NCBI GenBank assembly: GCA_019448385.1
Contig: JAGTXO010000030.1
Location: 248,001-312,000 of the forward strand
DNA length: 64,000 nt
Origin: Diacronema lutheri
Lineage: Eukaryota; Haptophyta; Pavlovophyceae; Pavlovales; Pavlovaceae
Direction: 5' to 3'
The notes under the pieces are model-generated. The model was not told the origin of the DNA and made no database searches. It saw nothing but the letters and a program-made list of their open reading frames with translations. The first letter of the stretch is position 1; the number at the start of each line of letters is the position of its first letter. Below are positions 7,847 through 18,165 of the stretch, in pieces. The position numbers and the translations under genes are program-made.

Positions 7847-10800
7847 ATGTCGGCGCCGAGCGGCGGCGGCGCGGGGCTGGCCGTTGGAGCCCCCGCGCCG
7901 CGCGCCACCGAGCCCCTCATCACGCCTGAGGCTCTGTCGAGCAGCGCGCCGGTGCTCGGCGACTCGGTGGGCTACACGCCACCAGTGCCCGCGATGCCCA
8001 AGCCGCAGAGCAAGTGGCTGGACAAGCGCGTGAGCGGGGGTGGCAACGGCGCAGCTCGGCTCAGCTTCGGCTCCGAGGCATTTGCCCGGCCGCCAGCCGT
8101 GCATGCGGAGCTTGGCGCGCTGCACGCGCCGCACGCGCACGACTTGCGCACGCCGGCGGCAGGCGCTGGCCATCAAGGCTCTGTGCCGGCGTCGCATTTC
8201 TACCCGCGCGTGAGCAGGGGTGGCAACTCGAGCGGCGGCGGGTGGTCGCGTGGGGACGATCGTGCGCGCTGCCTCCGCTCGAACGCGCCGCGCGCCGCCC
8301 ACCCGCGCCCTGCGTGGCTTGCGCCGGCCCGGCGCGCGCGCCCCCATGCGCGCGCCGCTCACGCTCGCCCTCGCTGCGCGCACGCGCGCGGCGTCGTGCG
8401 GCGCGTGCAGCCGTGAAGCTGCCGCACAAGCTCATCCCGCGCCTTACCTCCAAGATGTTCATGTTCATCGCGCGCATCGTCGCATGGCAGCCATGGACTG
8501 TCGTGGTCGCTGCGCTCTGCCTCTCGACGGGTGAGCGGGCGGCGAGCAGCGGCGGCGAGCGGCGGCGCGCGTGCTCTCGCGCGCGGCGCGCGCTGGGCCG
8601 CGGCCGATGAGGCTCGCGCGCGCGCGCGCGCGCGCGCGCGCGCGGCTCTCGCGGCTCGCGCCAACGACCGCCACGCGCCGCGCCGCTCTCCGCGCGCCGC
8701 GCCGCCGCCAATCGCGCGCGTGCGCGCAGGCATGTCGATGGGGCTGCTGGCCGCGCAGTTTGAGACGGACATGGTGCGGCTGTACGTGCCGCAGCACTCG
8801 CAAATGGCCAAGGACCGCGCGTACCTCGGCACCGAGTTTGGTTCGCTGCCCAAGCCAGGCGTCTTCCTCGCACATCGCAACGATGGGGGCAACGTGCTCT
8901 CGCGATCGGCGCTGCGCGAGCTCTTCGCGCTGCACAACGCGACCACGTCGGTACGCGTGCGCGTCGGGCTCGACGAGGTCGACTTCCGCTCGGTGTGCGC
9001 ACGTCGCTTCATCCCGCTCGCGCACGGCGCGGTGTGCATGGTCATGTCGCCGCTCTATTTATGGAGTGACGATGAGGCGGCGTTTCTTGACGACAACGAC
9101 TGGTGCCACAAGCTCTCGCGCGCCTTCGAGGCGGACGCGGTCGACGTGGGCGGCGGCGAGCCGGCGGCGGACGCGGATGCGCCGTGCTCCGACGTCGACG
9201 ACGGGCGTGGCGGCGGGCTTGTGGGCAAAGCTGTGCAACTGCGATACCTCTTTGAGCCGAACACGCCGTCCGAGCAGCTCGACGCGTGGGAGGCGGGCCT
9301 CTTTGAGAGCCTGCGCGCGCTCAACGCGCACGCGGCCAGCCGTCCGTCGGGGCTGCGCATCTCGTATTGGTCGCAGCAGCTGTCGACGCGCGAGGCCAAG
9401 TCGCTCGTCAAGCGCGATGGCCCGCTGCTTGGTGCATCGATGGCGTTCATCCTCGTCTTCGTGTGCATCGTCCTCGGCGGCTGGAGCTGCGACCCGCGCC
9501 GCTCGCGCGTCGCGCTCGGCTCGTCGTGCGCGCTCACGACGGCGCTCTCGATGACGAGCGGCTTTGGCCTCGCGTCGACGCTAGGCATCCCGCTCGCGCC
9601 CGTCTCGCCGCTCGTCTGTTACACGCTGCTCGGCGTGTGTGTCGACGACATGATCATTATGACCGACTCTTTCGATCAGGCGGCGCACCCGCGAAGGTCG
9701 ATTGCGGAGCAGTTGGAGCATGGCATGGCCTTCGCGGGCACGGCGATCACCGTCACGTCGGTCACGACCTTCTTCGCCATGTTGACGGGTGCGGTGATGG
9801 ACCTACCGACGATCTCGCTCTTCTGCATCCCCGCCGCGCTGTGTGTCGTAATGGTCAACGTGCTGCAGCTCACGCTCTTCACCGGCTTCCTCGTCATCGA
9901 CGCGAGGCGGCGCGCGCGCGGCCTGCTCGACCTCTCGCCGTGCGCGCCCTGCGCACCGGCGCTCTCGCGCGCGCCCATGCCGGCGGACGCAGCGGCGGAC
10001 AGCTCGGGCGGCGTGACGGCGAGCGGCTGTGCGGCGGACGCGCGAGCGTGCGGCCCGGCGAGCGCATCGCCGTCCGCCGAGCTGTCCGCCGTCAAGCAAG
10101 GCCACCATGCGCTCTCCCTCTTCATGCGCGACAAGTACGGCTCGTGCATCACAGCGACGCCCACCGTCGCCATCGTGCTGCTCGTCTTTGCCGCGCTCGT
10201 GAGCAGCTGTGCGCTTGGCCTCGTCTCGCGGCTGCAGGTGCGCGCCACCGCGGCGTACGCGCGCGTGCGCCGCCGCCGCCGCCGCCACCGCCGTCGCCGC
10301 CGCTCAGCGCGCGCGCGCCACCACCACCACCGCCGCCGCGCGCGCGCGTGGCGCGTGGCGGCGCAGACGGGCCTGCCCGTGCAGGACACGTTGCCCGACG
10401 ACTCCATCGCGCGCGAGTGGTTCCGCGGCACGGACACGTACTGGGCGGGCACGGCGTTGATGGACGTCTCGCTCGTCGTGCGTGACGTGGACGTGAGCGA
10501 CCCGGCCGCGCTCGTCGCGCTCGTGCGCATGCTCCAGCGCCTCTCGTTGCTCGATTTTGTCGCGCGCATCTCGCGCTCGTGGCTCGCCGACTATCAGCGT
10601 TGGTGCGTGTGCACAAACTGCGCGCCCGAGGTGGTCGGCGCGGACGGCGCGCCGGTCGCGCAGTTGCCCGCCGGCACGCGCGCGCTCACGCGCGCGTCGC
10701 TTGAGCGCTTTCTGGGCGACGAGGGCATTTACTCCGAGTGCGCTGAGCCCGACCCGCTCGCGCCGTCGGCGCCGGTGGGGCCAGCCGCGCCCAACGCGAG

Positions 10801-13180
10801 CAGCGCCGATTCGCCGTTCGGGCTGCTGCGCCGCGCGCGCCGAGCGCTCGCGGCCGCCGGCGCGCTGCACCTGCCGCCGCACGGCGCGGACGCGGCGCGC
10901 GCGCCGCCCGCGTCCGCGCGCGCGTCGGCCGAGCGCGCCGGCCTGAGCCGCGGCGGCCTGCGCCGCCTTTCAATCATCACGTTCCTTGACGGCGCCTTTG
11001 CCTCGATCCGCTCGCATCGCGCGGAGATGGCGGCCAAGGTGATTGTTGGCGGCAAGGAGTATGAGGCTGACATTGTGCTGCAACGCGAGCCATCGCCCAT
11101 TGATGGCGCGAGCGGCGGCGGCGGGCACGCGCTCGTGCAAGCCATGCGCTTCCCGCTCGCCGTTCGAATGCCGAGCGATAATGACGAATGCTACAGACAG
11201 CACTACCCGCTTTTCGAGGAGGCGCTCAGTGCCAACGGGTTGCGCGGGTACGCATATCACCCGCGGTACGAGTTTGGCCAGATTGACACCAAGCTGCCGC
11301 ACATGTCTCTCGTCAACCTGCTCGTCGCGGCCGGTGCGATCGCAGCGTCCACGTCGCTCTTCCTCCCGCCCGTGATCGCGTTCACCCTCGTGTTGATCGT
11401 CGGCTCTATCGATGTGCTCCTCGTCGGTGTTCTCATCCTCGCGGGGCTGCGGCTCAACGCGATCACCTTTGTGACGCTCCTCGTCTCCCTCGCGCTCGCG
11501 ATCGACTACTCGTGCCACATCGGCCACGCGTACGAGATGGCCGACGAGTTGCGCAGGCGTGACAAGGCGCGCGCGCTCACCGCCGCGCGCACCGCGCCGC
11601 TCGGAGTGGCGCGCGCCGAGCGCCGCGCGCCGCGCGTTGCGCCCCTGCTCACGTGAGCCGCTCTCTCGCCTCGCGCGCAGGTGCGGGAGGCGCTCGGCTC
11701 GGTGGGCGTATCGATTTTAAATGGCGGTCTGTCGACGCTGCTCGGGACGGCATTTCTGTCGGTCTCGCGCTCGACCATCTTCCGCACCTTCTTCCTGATG
11801 GTGTGGAGCACGATCGTCCTTGCGCTGCTTGCGGGCATGACGGTTCTGCCTGCGCTCCTCTCCATCGCCGGCCCGCTCATGTGCGCGCGCACGGCGCGCG
11901 CCGCTCCGCTCGCAGCCCAGCCCTGCCTGGCCCTGCCCTGCCCTGCCCTGCCCTGCCCTGCCCTGCACTGCCCTGCCCTGCCTTGCACTGCACTGCACTG
12001 CACTGCACTGCACTGCACTGCACTGCACTGCACTGCACTGCACTGCACTGCACTGCACTGCACTGCACTGCACTGCACTGCACTGCACTGCACTGCCCTG
12101 CACTGCACTGCCCTGCTCTGCCCGCCAATGCCTCGCCCGCCGCTCGTGCGCGCGCCGCGCGCCGCCGCCCGCTCTGTCGCGCCCTCTGCGTGTGCGCGCG
12201 CCAGACCGCCGCACGTCTCGCCCAAGCGCGCACGCCGCGACGGGACGCCGCCCACGCCCGGCGATGACGGGTACGCGAATGACGGTTACGCGAATGACGG
12301 TTATGCGAATGACGGGTACGCGAATGGCGGGCACGCGAACAGCCACCCGCACGCGCGGCACATGCTGCACGCGCCGATGGCTGACGGGATCGGGCGCTCG
12401 CGCTCCATGCCGATGCAGCTCGCGAGCCTCGCCGCCGACGGCGCCAACGGCGCCGGCGCGCGCCGGCGCGACGAGCGCGGGCGCGGCGGTGGCCACGGCG
12501 GCAGCCATGCTGCCGCGCGGCGCGCAGCGGAGGCGAGTGAATGCGGCGCGCATCCGCGCTCCGCGCGCAGCTCGCGGCATGGCGGCGCCAACGGCGCGGC
12601 GGACGCGCGCGCGCCAGACGGCGCGCGGATGCGCAGCGCGCGATCGATGGTCGAGGCGGGCGCGGCGAGCGACGCGCGCGGCAACGGCGCGGTCTGGCAC
12701 GGCGGCGGGCAGCTGGGCGGGCTCGCGCCACCAGGGAGCGCGTGCGTGCCGGCCATGCGCAGTAGCGGCAGCGCTGGCGCCGGGCAGCGCTACCGCGAGC
12801 TGCGAACTGAGGATGGCGCCGATTTTCAATTCCCCGTGCCGCCCTCCGCGCCCGCGTCGGCCGGCGGGCTGCGCGCAGGTGGCGGCCTTTCCTCGCTCTC
12901 TCGCGCGCAGAGCCTCGGGCCGCACGCGCACGGTAGCGCGGCGCCGTTGGCGGCGCCGCGCTATTCAAATGGCGGCATCGGCGATCGTGGTGCCCCGCCC
13001 AGCCAGCCGCGGCCGACGAGCGCGCCGCGCGCCGTGGGCGACGGCGCGCAGGCGCTCGCACCGCGCGTGGGCGGCGCCGACGGCGCGCTGCCATCGGCGC
13101 AGCAGCCGCAGCCACAGCAGCAGGCCGCGTCGATACGCGCGCACACGCCCCCCGCCTCGGCGCAGGGCGCTATGTTCTGA
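7847..13180 (+). CDS. Patched/RND-superfamily membrane protein (sterol-sensing-domain type)
   Basis: Predicted 1,392-residue, twelve-helix protein related to Patched, Dispatched and NPC1. Modelled exons: 7847-8029, 8419-8530, 8730-10237, 10367-11566, 11681-11880, 12205-13180. Total length stays in frame. Evidence: GVCVDDMIIMTDSF in the fourth-helix region (family GVGVDDMF), the sterol-sensing-like helix block 9420-9930, a large extracellular loop after each first helix, and the second half LLVSLALAIDYSCHIGHAYEM followed by VREALGSVGVSILNGGLSTLLG. The fourth intron has GC-AG borders (11567-11680). The first junction is uncertain: 8027/8411 also keeps frame. The fifth intron (11881-12204) is a multiple of three and stop-free, so it might be retained. 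The C-tail is disordered and repeat-rich. Family members export or sense lipids or sterols; the substrate is unknown. Confidence 0.82.
11917..12122 (+). repeat. Pentanucleotide tandem repeats (CCCTG)n then (CACTG)n
   Basis: A run of CCCTG units passes into more than 20 CACTG units, ending in mixed units. It lies inside the proposed last intron of the Patched-like gene and contains no stop in the sense frame. Confidence 0.9.
12269..12340 (+). repeat. 15-bp coding repeat encoding GYAND
   Basis: About five near-identical 15-bp units encode (G/D)YAND-type repeats at the start of the cytosolic tail of the Patched-like protein. Confidence 0.8.
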
Positions 13181-13283
13181 AGGCCACTGGGCCGCACCAA
13201 CGCGATAGTCACCGAACAGATTGTCACCGACTGACTGAGACCCTGGAACACACTCGTGGCTCCCGAACCCTCGAGGCACGTCG

Positions 13284-14186
13284 CTATCGTCGCGCCTTCG
13301 CCTCTCGCGGCTCGTCGTCGTCGCGCTTCTTCGAGTTGAGGAAGAGGAGCGGCGTCATGCCAAGGATGCAGCCGGCGAAGACACCGAGCGCGCCGCCGAG
13401 CACCTTGAGCACGTGCACGCTCGGCCGTCGGAGCTGCTGCGGCGTGAGGCGCGGGTTCGGAATGCCCGCGCGCGCGACGAGCCGCTCGATCGTCCCGTGC
13501 GCGCCCATTCCGATCACGTTGCTCGTCGCGTTGCCCAGCGCGGCCGCGGCCATAGTCGAGATGCCGAGGAGCACGCCAAAGGTCGAGTCGATCGCTTCGC
13601 CCGTCAGCACCATGAGGCCGTTGTCGACAAGGCCAAACCCAACGAATGGGAGCGCAGATCGCGCAAAGAGCCAGAAGAGCTGTCGACCGGTGGGCGGCGC
13701 CTCGTCCTTGGCGCTCTCGGCGGCGAGCTGCTCGCCCCATCGCAAGAACTCGTCCCAGCTGATGCGCCCATCGCTGTCCACGTCCGCCCTCCTGAACTCG
13801 TCGCGCAACTCGTCCGACGCGACCGCTCGTGCGAGCAGCCGCCTGCGCACGTCCACCGTAATCGCCGTTTTAAAATCGGACGTACAGAGCACCGCCTCCA
13901 GTACGGCGGGCACGAGCTCGGGGCGCGCGCGCAGCGCGCCGAGCACGTCGGCGCGCGACAGCTCCGTCGACGACGGTTGTGATGGTGGTGGCGGTGGTGG
14001 CGGTGGCGGCGCGGCGGCCATCGTGCAGAAGGATGGCGGCCGGTGCAGCACGCGCGGCGCTCGCCCCGGCGCGAGCATGCTGCACCACGCGCTGGACCAG
14101 CGCGCGCTTCGCGCGGCGGCCGGCACAGTGGCGCCGAGCCGCGAGGTCGCAGCAGCCATGCGGCCGCGAAAAGCTGAGGGCCGCAT
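13284..14186 (-). CDS. EF-hand plus TMEM65-family mitochondrial membrane protein
   Basis: 300 residues. The Arg/Ala-rich, acid-poor N-terminus (MRPSAFRGRMAAATSRL) looks like a mitochondrial presequence. A proline run (about 60-68) leads to a helical segment and one EF-hand loop, DVDSDGRISWDE (135-146), with canonical Asp/Asp/Asp/Glu ligands. The TMEM65 domain follows: PFVGFGLVDNGLMVLTG, then TMAAAALGNATSNVIGMG, then GALGVFAGCILGMTPLLF, giving about three membrane helices. Human TMEM65 sits in the inner mitochondrial membrane and has been linked to Na+/Ca2+ exchange; the attached EF-hand would give direct Ca2+ sensing (inference). The ATG at 14186 was chosen for the presequence. Convergent with the Patched-like gene (103 bp). 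Confidence 0.85.
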   Translation of the reverse strand: MRPSAFRGRMAAATSRLGATVPAAARSARWSSAWCSMLAPGRAPRVLHRPPSFCTMAAAPPPPPPPPPSQPSSTELSRADVLGALRARPELVPAVLEAVLCTSDFKTAITVDVRRRLLARAVASDELRDEFRRADVDSDGRISWDEFLRWGEQLAAESAKDEAPPTGRQLFWLFARSALPFVGFGLVDNGLMVLTGEAIDSTFGVLLGISTMAAAALGNATSNVIGMGAHGTIERLVARAGIPNPRLTPQQLRRPSVHVLKVLGGALGVFAGCILGMTPLLFLNSKKRDDDEPREAKARR

Positions 14187-15807
14187 GGCCGCGTTTCCCT
14201 GTTCGCAGAGCGCGCGCACGAGGACGCGAAAAGGGGTGGCGCGGTCGGCGGGGCGGCGGGCGCTGTTGGCCAAACAGGGGAAAGGGTGGAATAGGAAGGG
14301 GGAGGGGGGAGGGGGGGGGGGGGGGGGGGCAGCCAACACGCAGGCCACCTCGAGAGGCGCCATGGTTTCGTCAATGAGGTGCGGCCACGGCCGCCCGCTC
14401 GGCCGCGCGAGCATGGCGGCTCGAGAGGCGCCGCCACATGAAAAGCCGCGCAAGTCGCGAGACCCCCCCCCCTCCCCCCCCCCCCCCCCCCCCTTCCCCC
14501 CGCAACCCATCCTTATCCCATCCCATCCCATCCCATCCCATCCCATCCCGGCGCACCCATCGCGCCCGAGCCGGCCGGCGCGCGCGTGTCGGCCGCATTC
14601 CAACAGGGCAGAGTCCTCGCGCGCAGCTGGCCGCCTGCTGACAATGCGGGGCGGTGCTCTTGCCCTTGGCGTGAGGGACACTGACTGCCATCTCGCCCGG
14701 CAGAGTGCACGGGAAATGTGCCGGGCTGCGCGCGTACGTGTGCAAAGGGGGCGCCGCGTTGACGGGCGGGTGTGCCGCGCAGAACTTATGGGGGGGGCGC
14801 ACGGGGCTTCGATGGAGCCGCGCCACACCGAAGACTGAGCGCGGCTGCTGTGGGTGCTGCGCCATTGACGCCGCAGCACTCGGAGCTACGGCGCTTGGTA
14901 AGCAGCACCGGGGCGCGCGTCGGACCCACCCAACCCGCGCGCGCGTGCGCCCCATCGCCCCTTCGCCGCCCCACGACGCGCGCGCGCGCGCGCGCGGTGT
15001 GGTTGGTCGCGTTGCAAGTGGCGGCTCTGCATCAGGAGGTTAAGAATGGTTGTGCAGTTCGAAACACGTGTGCATTCATTTGACGCGCATGAGTTGTTCA
15101 TCACGTGCAGAGGCGCCCGCCCGGTAGGGAGCAAGCGACGCCACGTGCGCCCCCGTCCCCTCCGCCGGCGCGGCACGCGGCGCGCGTGGCCGGCCCACGC
15201 GCACAGGTGGGCAGCGCGCGACGGCCGCGCACGCATCACGCGCGCGCAGCGCGCGCATTCGCACGTGAATGGCTCGCGCGCGCGGCGCGCACCTGTCGCG
15301 ACCCCTTCGTACGGGGTCACACGCTCTCGGGGCGCACACGGTCTACGCCTTCAGCAGCGCTGCTATTTAAATCTGTGGCCCAGAATGATATTATTTTTTG
15401 AATAAAAAAATTTCTTGGCCGACCCGCACGGTCGCAAGTCGCACCCCAGCTCGAGGCGGAGCTCGCGCCGGCGGCAAATGTGCCCGCAGGATCGTCGCTG
15501 GAGGCCCAGGACGAGCAGGCGGTGCAGCCGAGGTGCCGGTCGGCCGGTGAAACGATCGTGCGCGAGCAAAATTCGCACCCCTCTGCCGAGTCGCGTCGGC
15601 GCGCTGGTGAAATCTATCGGTGAACAGCCGGCGCGTGAGGATTTCATGTGCCGGCCTCGTCGCGGCAGGTTGATGCACGTGCCCAGGTGCGCCTGGAGGT
15701 CGAGCTTGCACGGCGCCTCGCGGCAATGCCCGTGCTAACGTGGGACGAAACCCGCCATAACAAATTCTCTGAAGACCATCCGAAGACACGCGGCTGTCTC
15801 CCGCACG
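14187..15807. other. 1.6-kb gene-poor region with homopolymer tracts
   Basis: No ORF here shows a recognisable domain. It holds a G run near 14299-14328, C runs near 14463-14498, a (CATCC)n array at about 14510-14549 and, near 15360-15415, an unusually AT-rich patch (TATTTAAAT, then ATAAAAAAATTT). The region should include 5' parts of the TMEM65-like gene and the promoter of the EF-Tu gene. An unrecognised non-coding RNA or upstream exon is possible. Confidence 0.4.
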
Positions 15808-16198
15808 ATGCCTGCAGGTCTGGTTCGCGCGCTGGTGCGGCGAGTGCAGCGCCCGGCGGCGCGCGCGCTGAGCACGTCCTTCCAGCGGACCAAGCCGCAT
15901 GTCAACGTGGGCACGATCGGCCACGTTGACCACGGTAAGACCACGCTCACTGCGGCGATTACCAAGGTGCTCGCCGAGGCGGGCGGCGCGAAGGTGATGG
16001 CCTACGCCGACATTGACAAGGCGCCCGAGGAGAAGGCGCGCGGGATCACGATCAACTCGGCGCACATCGAGTACGAGACGGCGACGCGGCACTACGGCCA
16101 CGTCGATTGCCCCGGCCACGCCGACTACGTGAAGAACATGATCACGGGCGCGGCGAGCATGGAGGGCGCGATCCTGGTGGTGAGCGCGGCCGACGGGC

Positions 16199-16229
<31 letters not shown>

Positions 16230-16945
16230 CGCGCAGCAGGTTGGGATTCCGTCGCTCGTGGTGTTTCTCAACAAGGTGGACCAGGTCGAAGACGAGGAGC
16301 TCCTCGAGCTCGTCGAGATGGAGGTGCGCGAGCTGCTCTCAAAATACAAGTTCCCTGGCGACGATGTGCCGATCGTGCGCGGCTCGGCGCTCGCGGCGCT
16401 CGAGGGGCGCGACGACGCGATTGGCAAGGATGCGATCCTCAAACTGATGGCGGAGGTTGACCGGTACATCCCCACGCCCTCGCGCGAGACCGACAAGCCC
16501 TTTTTAATGGCGATCGAGGACATCTTCTCTATTGCGGGTCGAGGCACCGTTGCGACTGGCAAGGTCGAGCGAGGCACGGTCAAGGCGAGGCGCTCATGCG
16601 GCGGGCGCGCAGCGGTTGGGCCGGGCGCTGGCGCGTCGCGCGTGGCGGACGGCGTGCAGGGGGAGGGGCGAGGTGGGGAGGGGGGAGGGATGGGAGGGGC
16701 GAGGTGGGAGGGGGGAGGGATGGGAGGGGCGAGGTGGGAGGGGGGAGGGAAGGGAGGGGCGAGGGCGGGAGGGGGGAGGGAAAGGAGGGGCGAGGGCGGG
16801 AACTCGGCCTCTGGTGGCGTGCATCTCTGGGGGGGGGGTGGCCGTTGTGTTCGAGCCCGCGCCTTTTTCTCCTAGTTGATTCGCATGCACTCACCTGACA
16901 CCGCCCCTTCTGCCCCCCACCTGCCCCTGGCCCCTGCCCCTGCCC

Positions 16946-16977
<32 letters not shown>

Positions 16978-17220
16978 CTTGCCGCTCAGGTGGGCGAAGA
17001 GCTCGAGGTCGTCGGGCTCAACCCGACGATCCCGAAGACGACGATCACCGGCGTCGAGATGTTCCACAAGCTGCTCGACAAGGGGCAGGCGGGGGACAAC
17101 ATTGGCGCGCTGCTCCGAGGCCTCAAGCGCGAGGACCTGTCACGCGGGATGGTCCGCGTGCTGTGCGGCCGCGCGCGCGCGCGTCTTTGCGCCGCACCGT
17201 CGCTCTCAGATCGCGTGCTG

Positions 17221-17272
<52 letters not shown>

Positions 17273-18026
17273 CCTCCCTTCCCTTCCCTTCCCCACCCCG
17301 CCCGCCGCCATGCTCAGGTGCTCGCCAAGCCCGGCACATTGACGGCGCACAAAAAGTTCGAGGCGGAGATCTACGCGCTCACCAAGGAGGAGGGTGGCAG
17401 GCACACGCCCTTCATGGCCAACTATTCGCCGCAGGTGCCCGCTGCGCGCTGCGCGCTCCACCGCTGCCCGCGGCTGCGCGGCGATGGCCACGCGACCGCA
17501 GATCCACGCACGGCCGCTCTTCCCGATCGGATCTGCCCTGCGGAACGAGGCGGGAAATTCGCCCCGCCCCGCCTGCGCGCGCCCCTTCCGACGCCTGGAG
17601 ACCAAAGCGGAGCGTGCCGCCCCCACTCTCCCCCCTCTCCCCCTTCCTGCCCGTCACCCGTCTCTCGTCACCCGTCACCCGTCACCCGTCAGTTCTTCTT
17701 CCGGACTGCGAACATTACCGGGATGGTCAAGCTGGACAAGGAGCGGCAGATGGTGATGCCCGGCGACAACTGCACCGTCACCTGCGAGCTGCTCACCCCC
17801 GTCGCGCTCAACGAGGGGATGCGCTTCGCCTTTCGCGAGGGCGGCCGGTGCGCGCACCTCGTCGGGCGCAGACGCGAGAGCGCGCCGTGCGCGCGTGCGC
17901 GCACGTGCTGCAGGCGCAGCGCACCGATGCTCGCGCCATGCCTTATCACCCTCTGCCACGCATCCCTCCCACTTCCGACCCCGCAGGACCGTGGGCGCGG
18001 GCGTGGTCTCCAAGCTGCTCGACTGA
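15808..18026 (+). CDS. tufM: Mitochondrial elongation factor Tu
   Basis: 416-residue GTPase that delivers aminoacyl-tRNA to mitochondrial ribosomes. Exons: 15808-16584, 16990-17151, 17318-17434, 17693-17847, 17987-18026. The presequence [14 protein letters not shown] and the start of the mature part at [17 protein letters not shown] indicate mitochondrial targeting. G-motifs: GHVDHGKT, the effector stretch [23 protein letters not shown]. Domains 2 and 3 run to the end [11 protein letters not shown]. Every junction restores the family sequence, e.g. GTVK joined to [10 protein letters not shown] and NYSPQ joined to FFFRT. Intron 1 has GC-AG borders and holds a G-rich minisatellite plus a poly(C) run directly before its acceptor. 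Intron 2 has a poly(C)/poly(A) tract. Confidence 0.95.
16671..16803 (+). repeat. 30-bp G-rich minisatellite in EF-Tu intron 1
   Basis: About four tandem units of 30 bp built on GGGAGGGGGGAGGGATGGGA, with several GGG runs per unit on the sense strand, hence G-quadruplex-capable. It lies wholly within the GC-AG intron. Confidence 0.85.
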
Positions 18027-18165
18027 GCTTGACTCGAACAGTGCTGCAGACTGGCTGACTGTCTGAGGCGACAGCCCAAAGTTGTCTGGACCACGAATTG
18101 ACGCGTGCAGACGGGGGCTCACGGTGGAGGGCGGGAGGGACGGAGGGGGACCCCGCCCCTCCCAC

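Noticed and set aside
15808-18026. Plastid EF-Tu as an alternative
   Set aside because: The short Arg-rich presequence lacks a signal-plus-transit structure and the insert pattern fits mitochondrial EF-Tu; plastid tufA is normally plastid-encoded in algae with red plastids.
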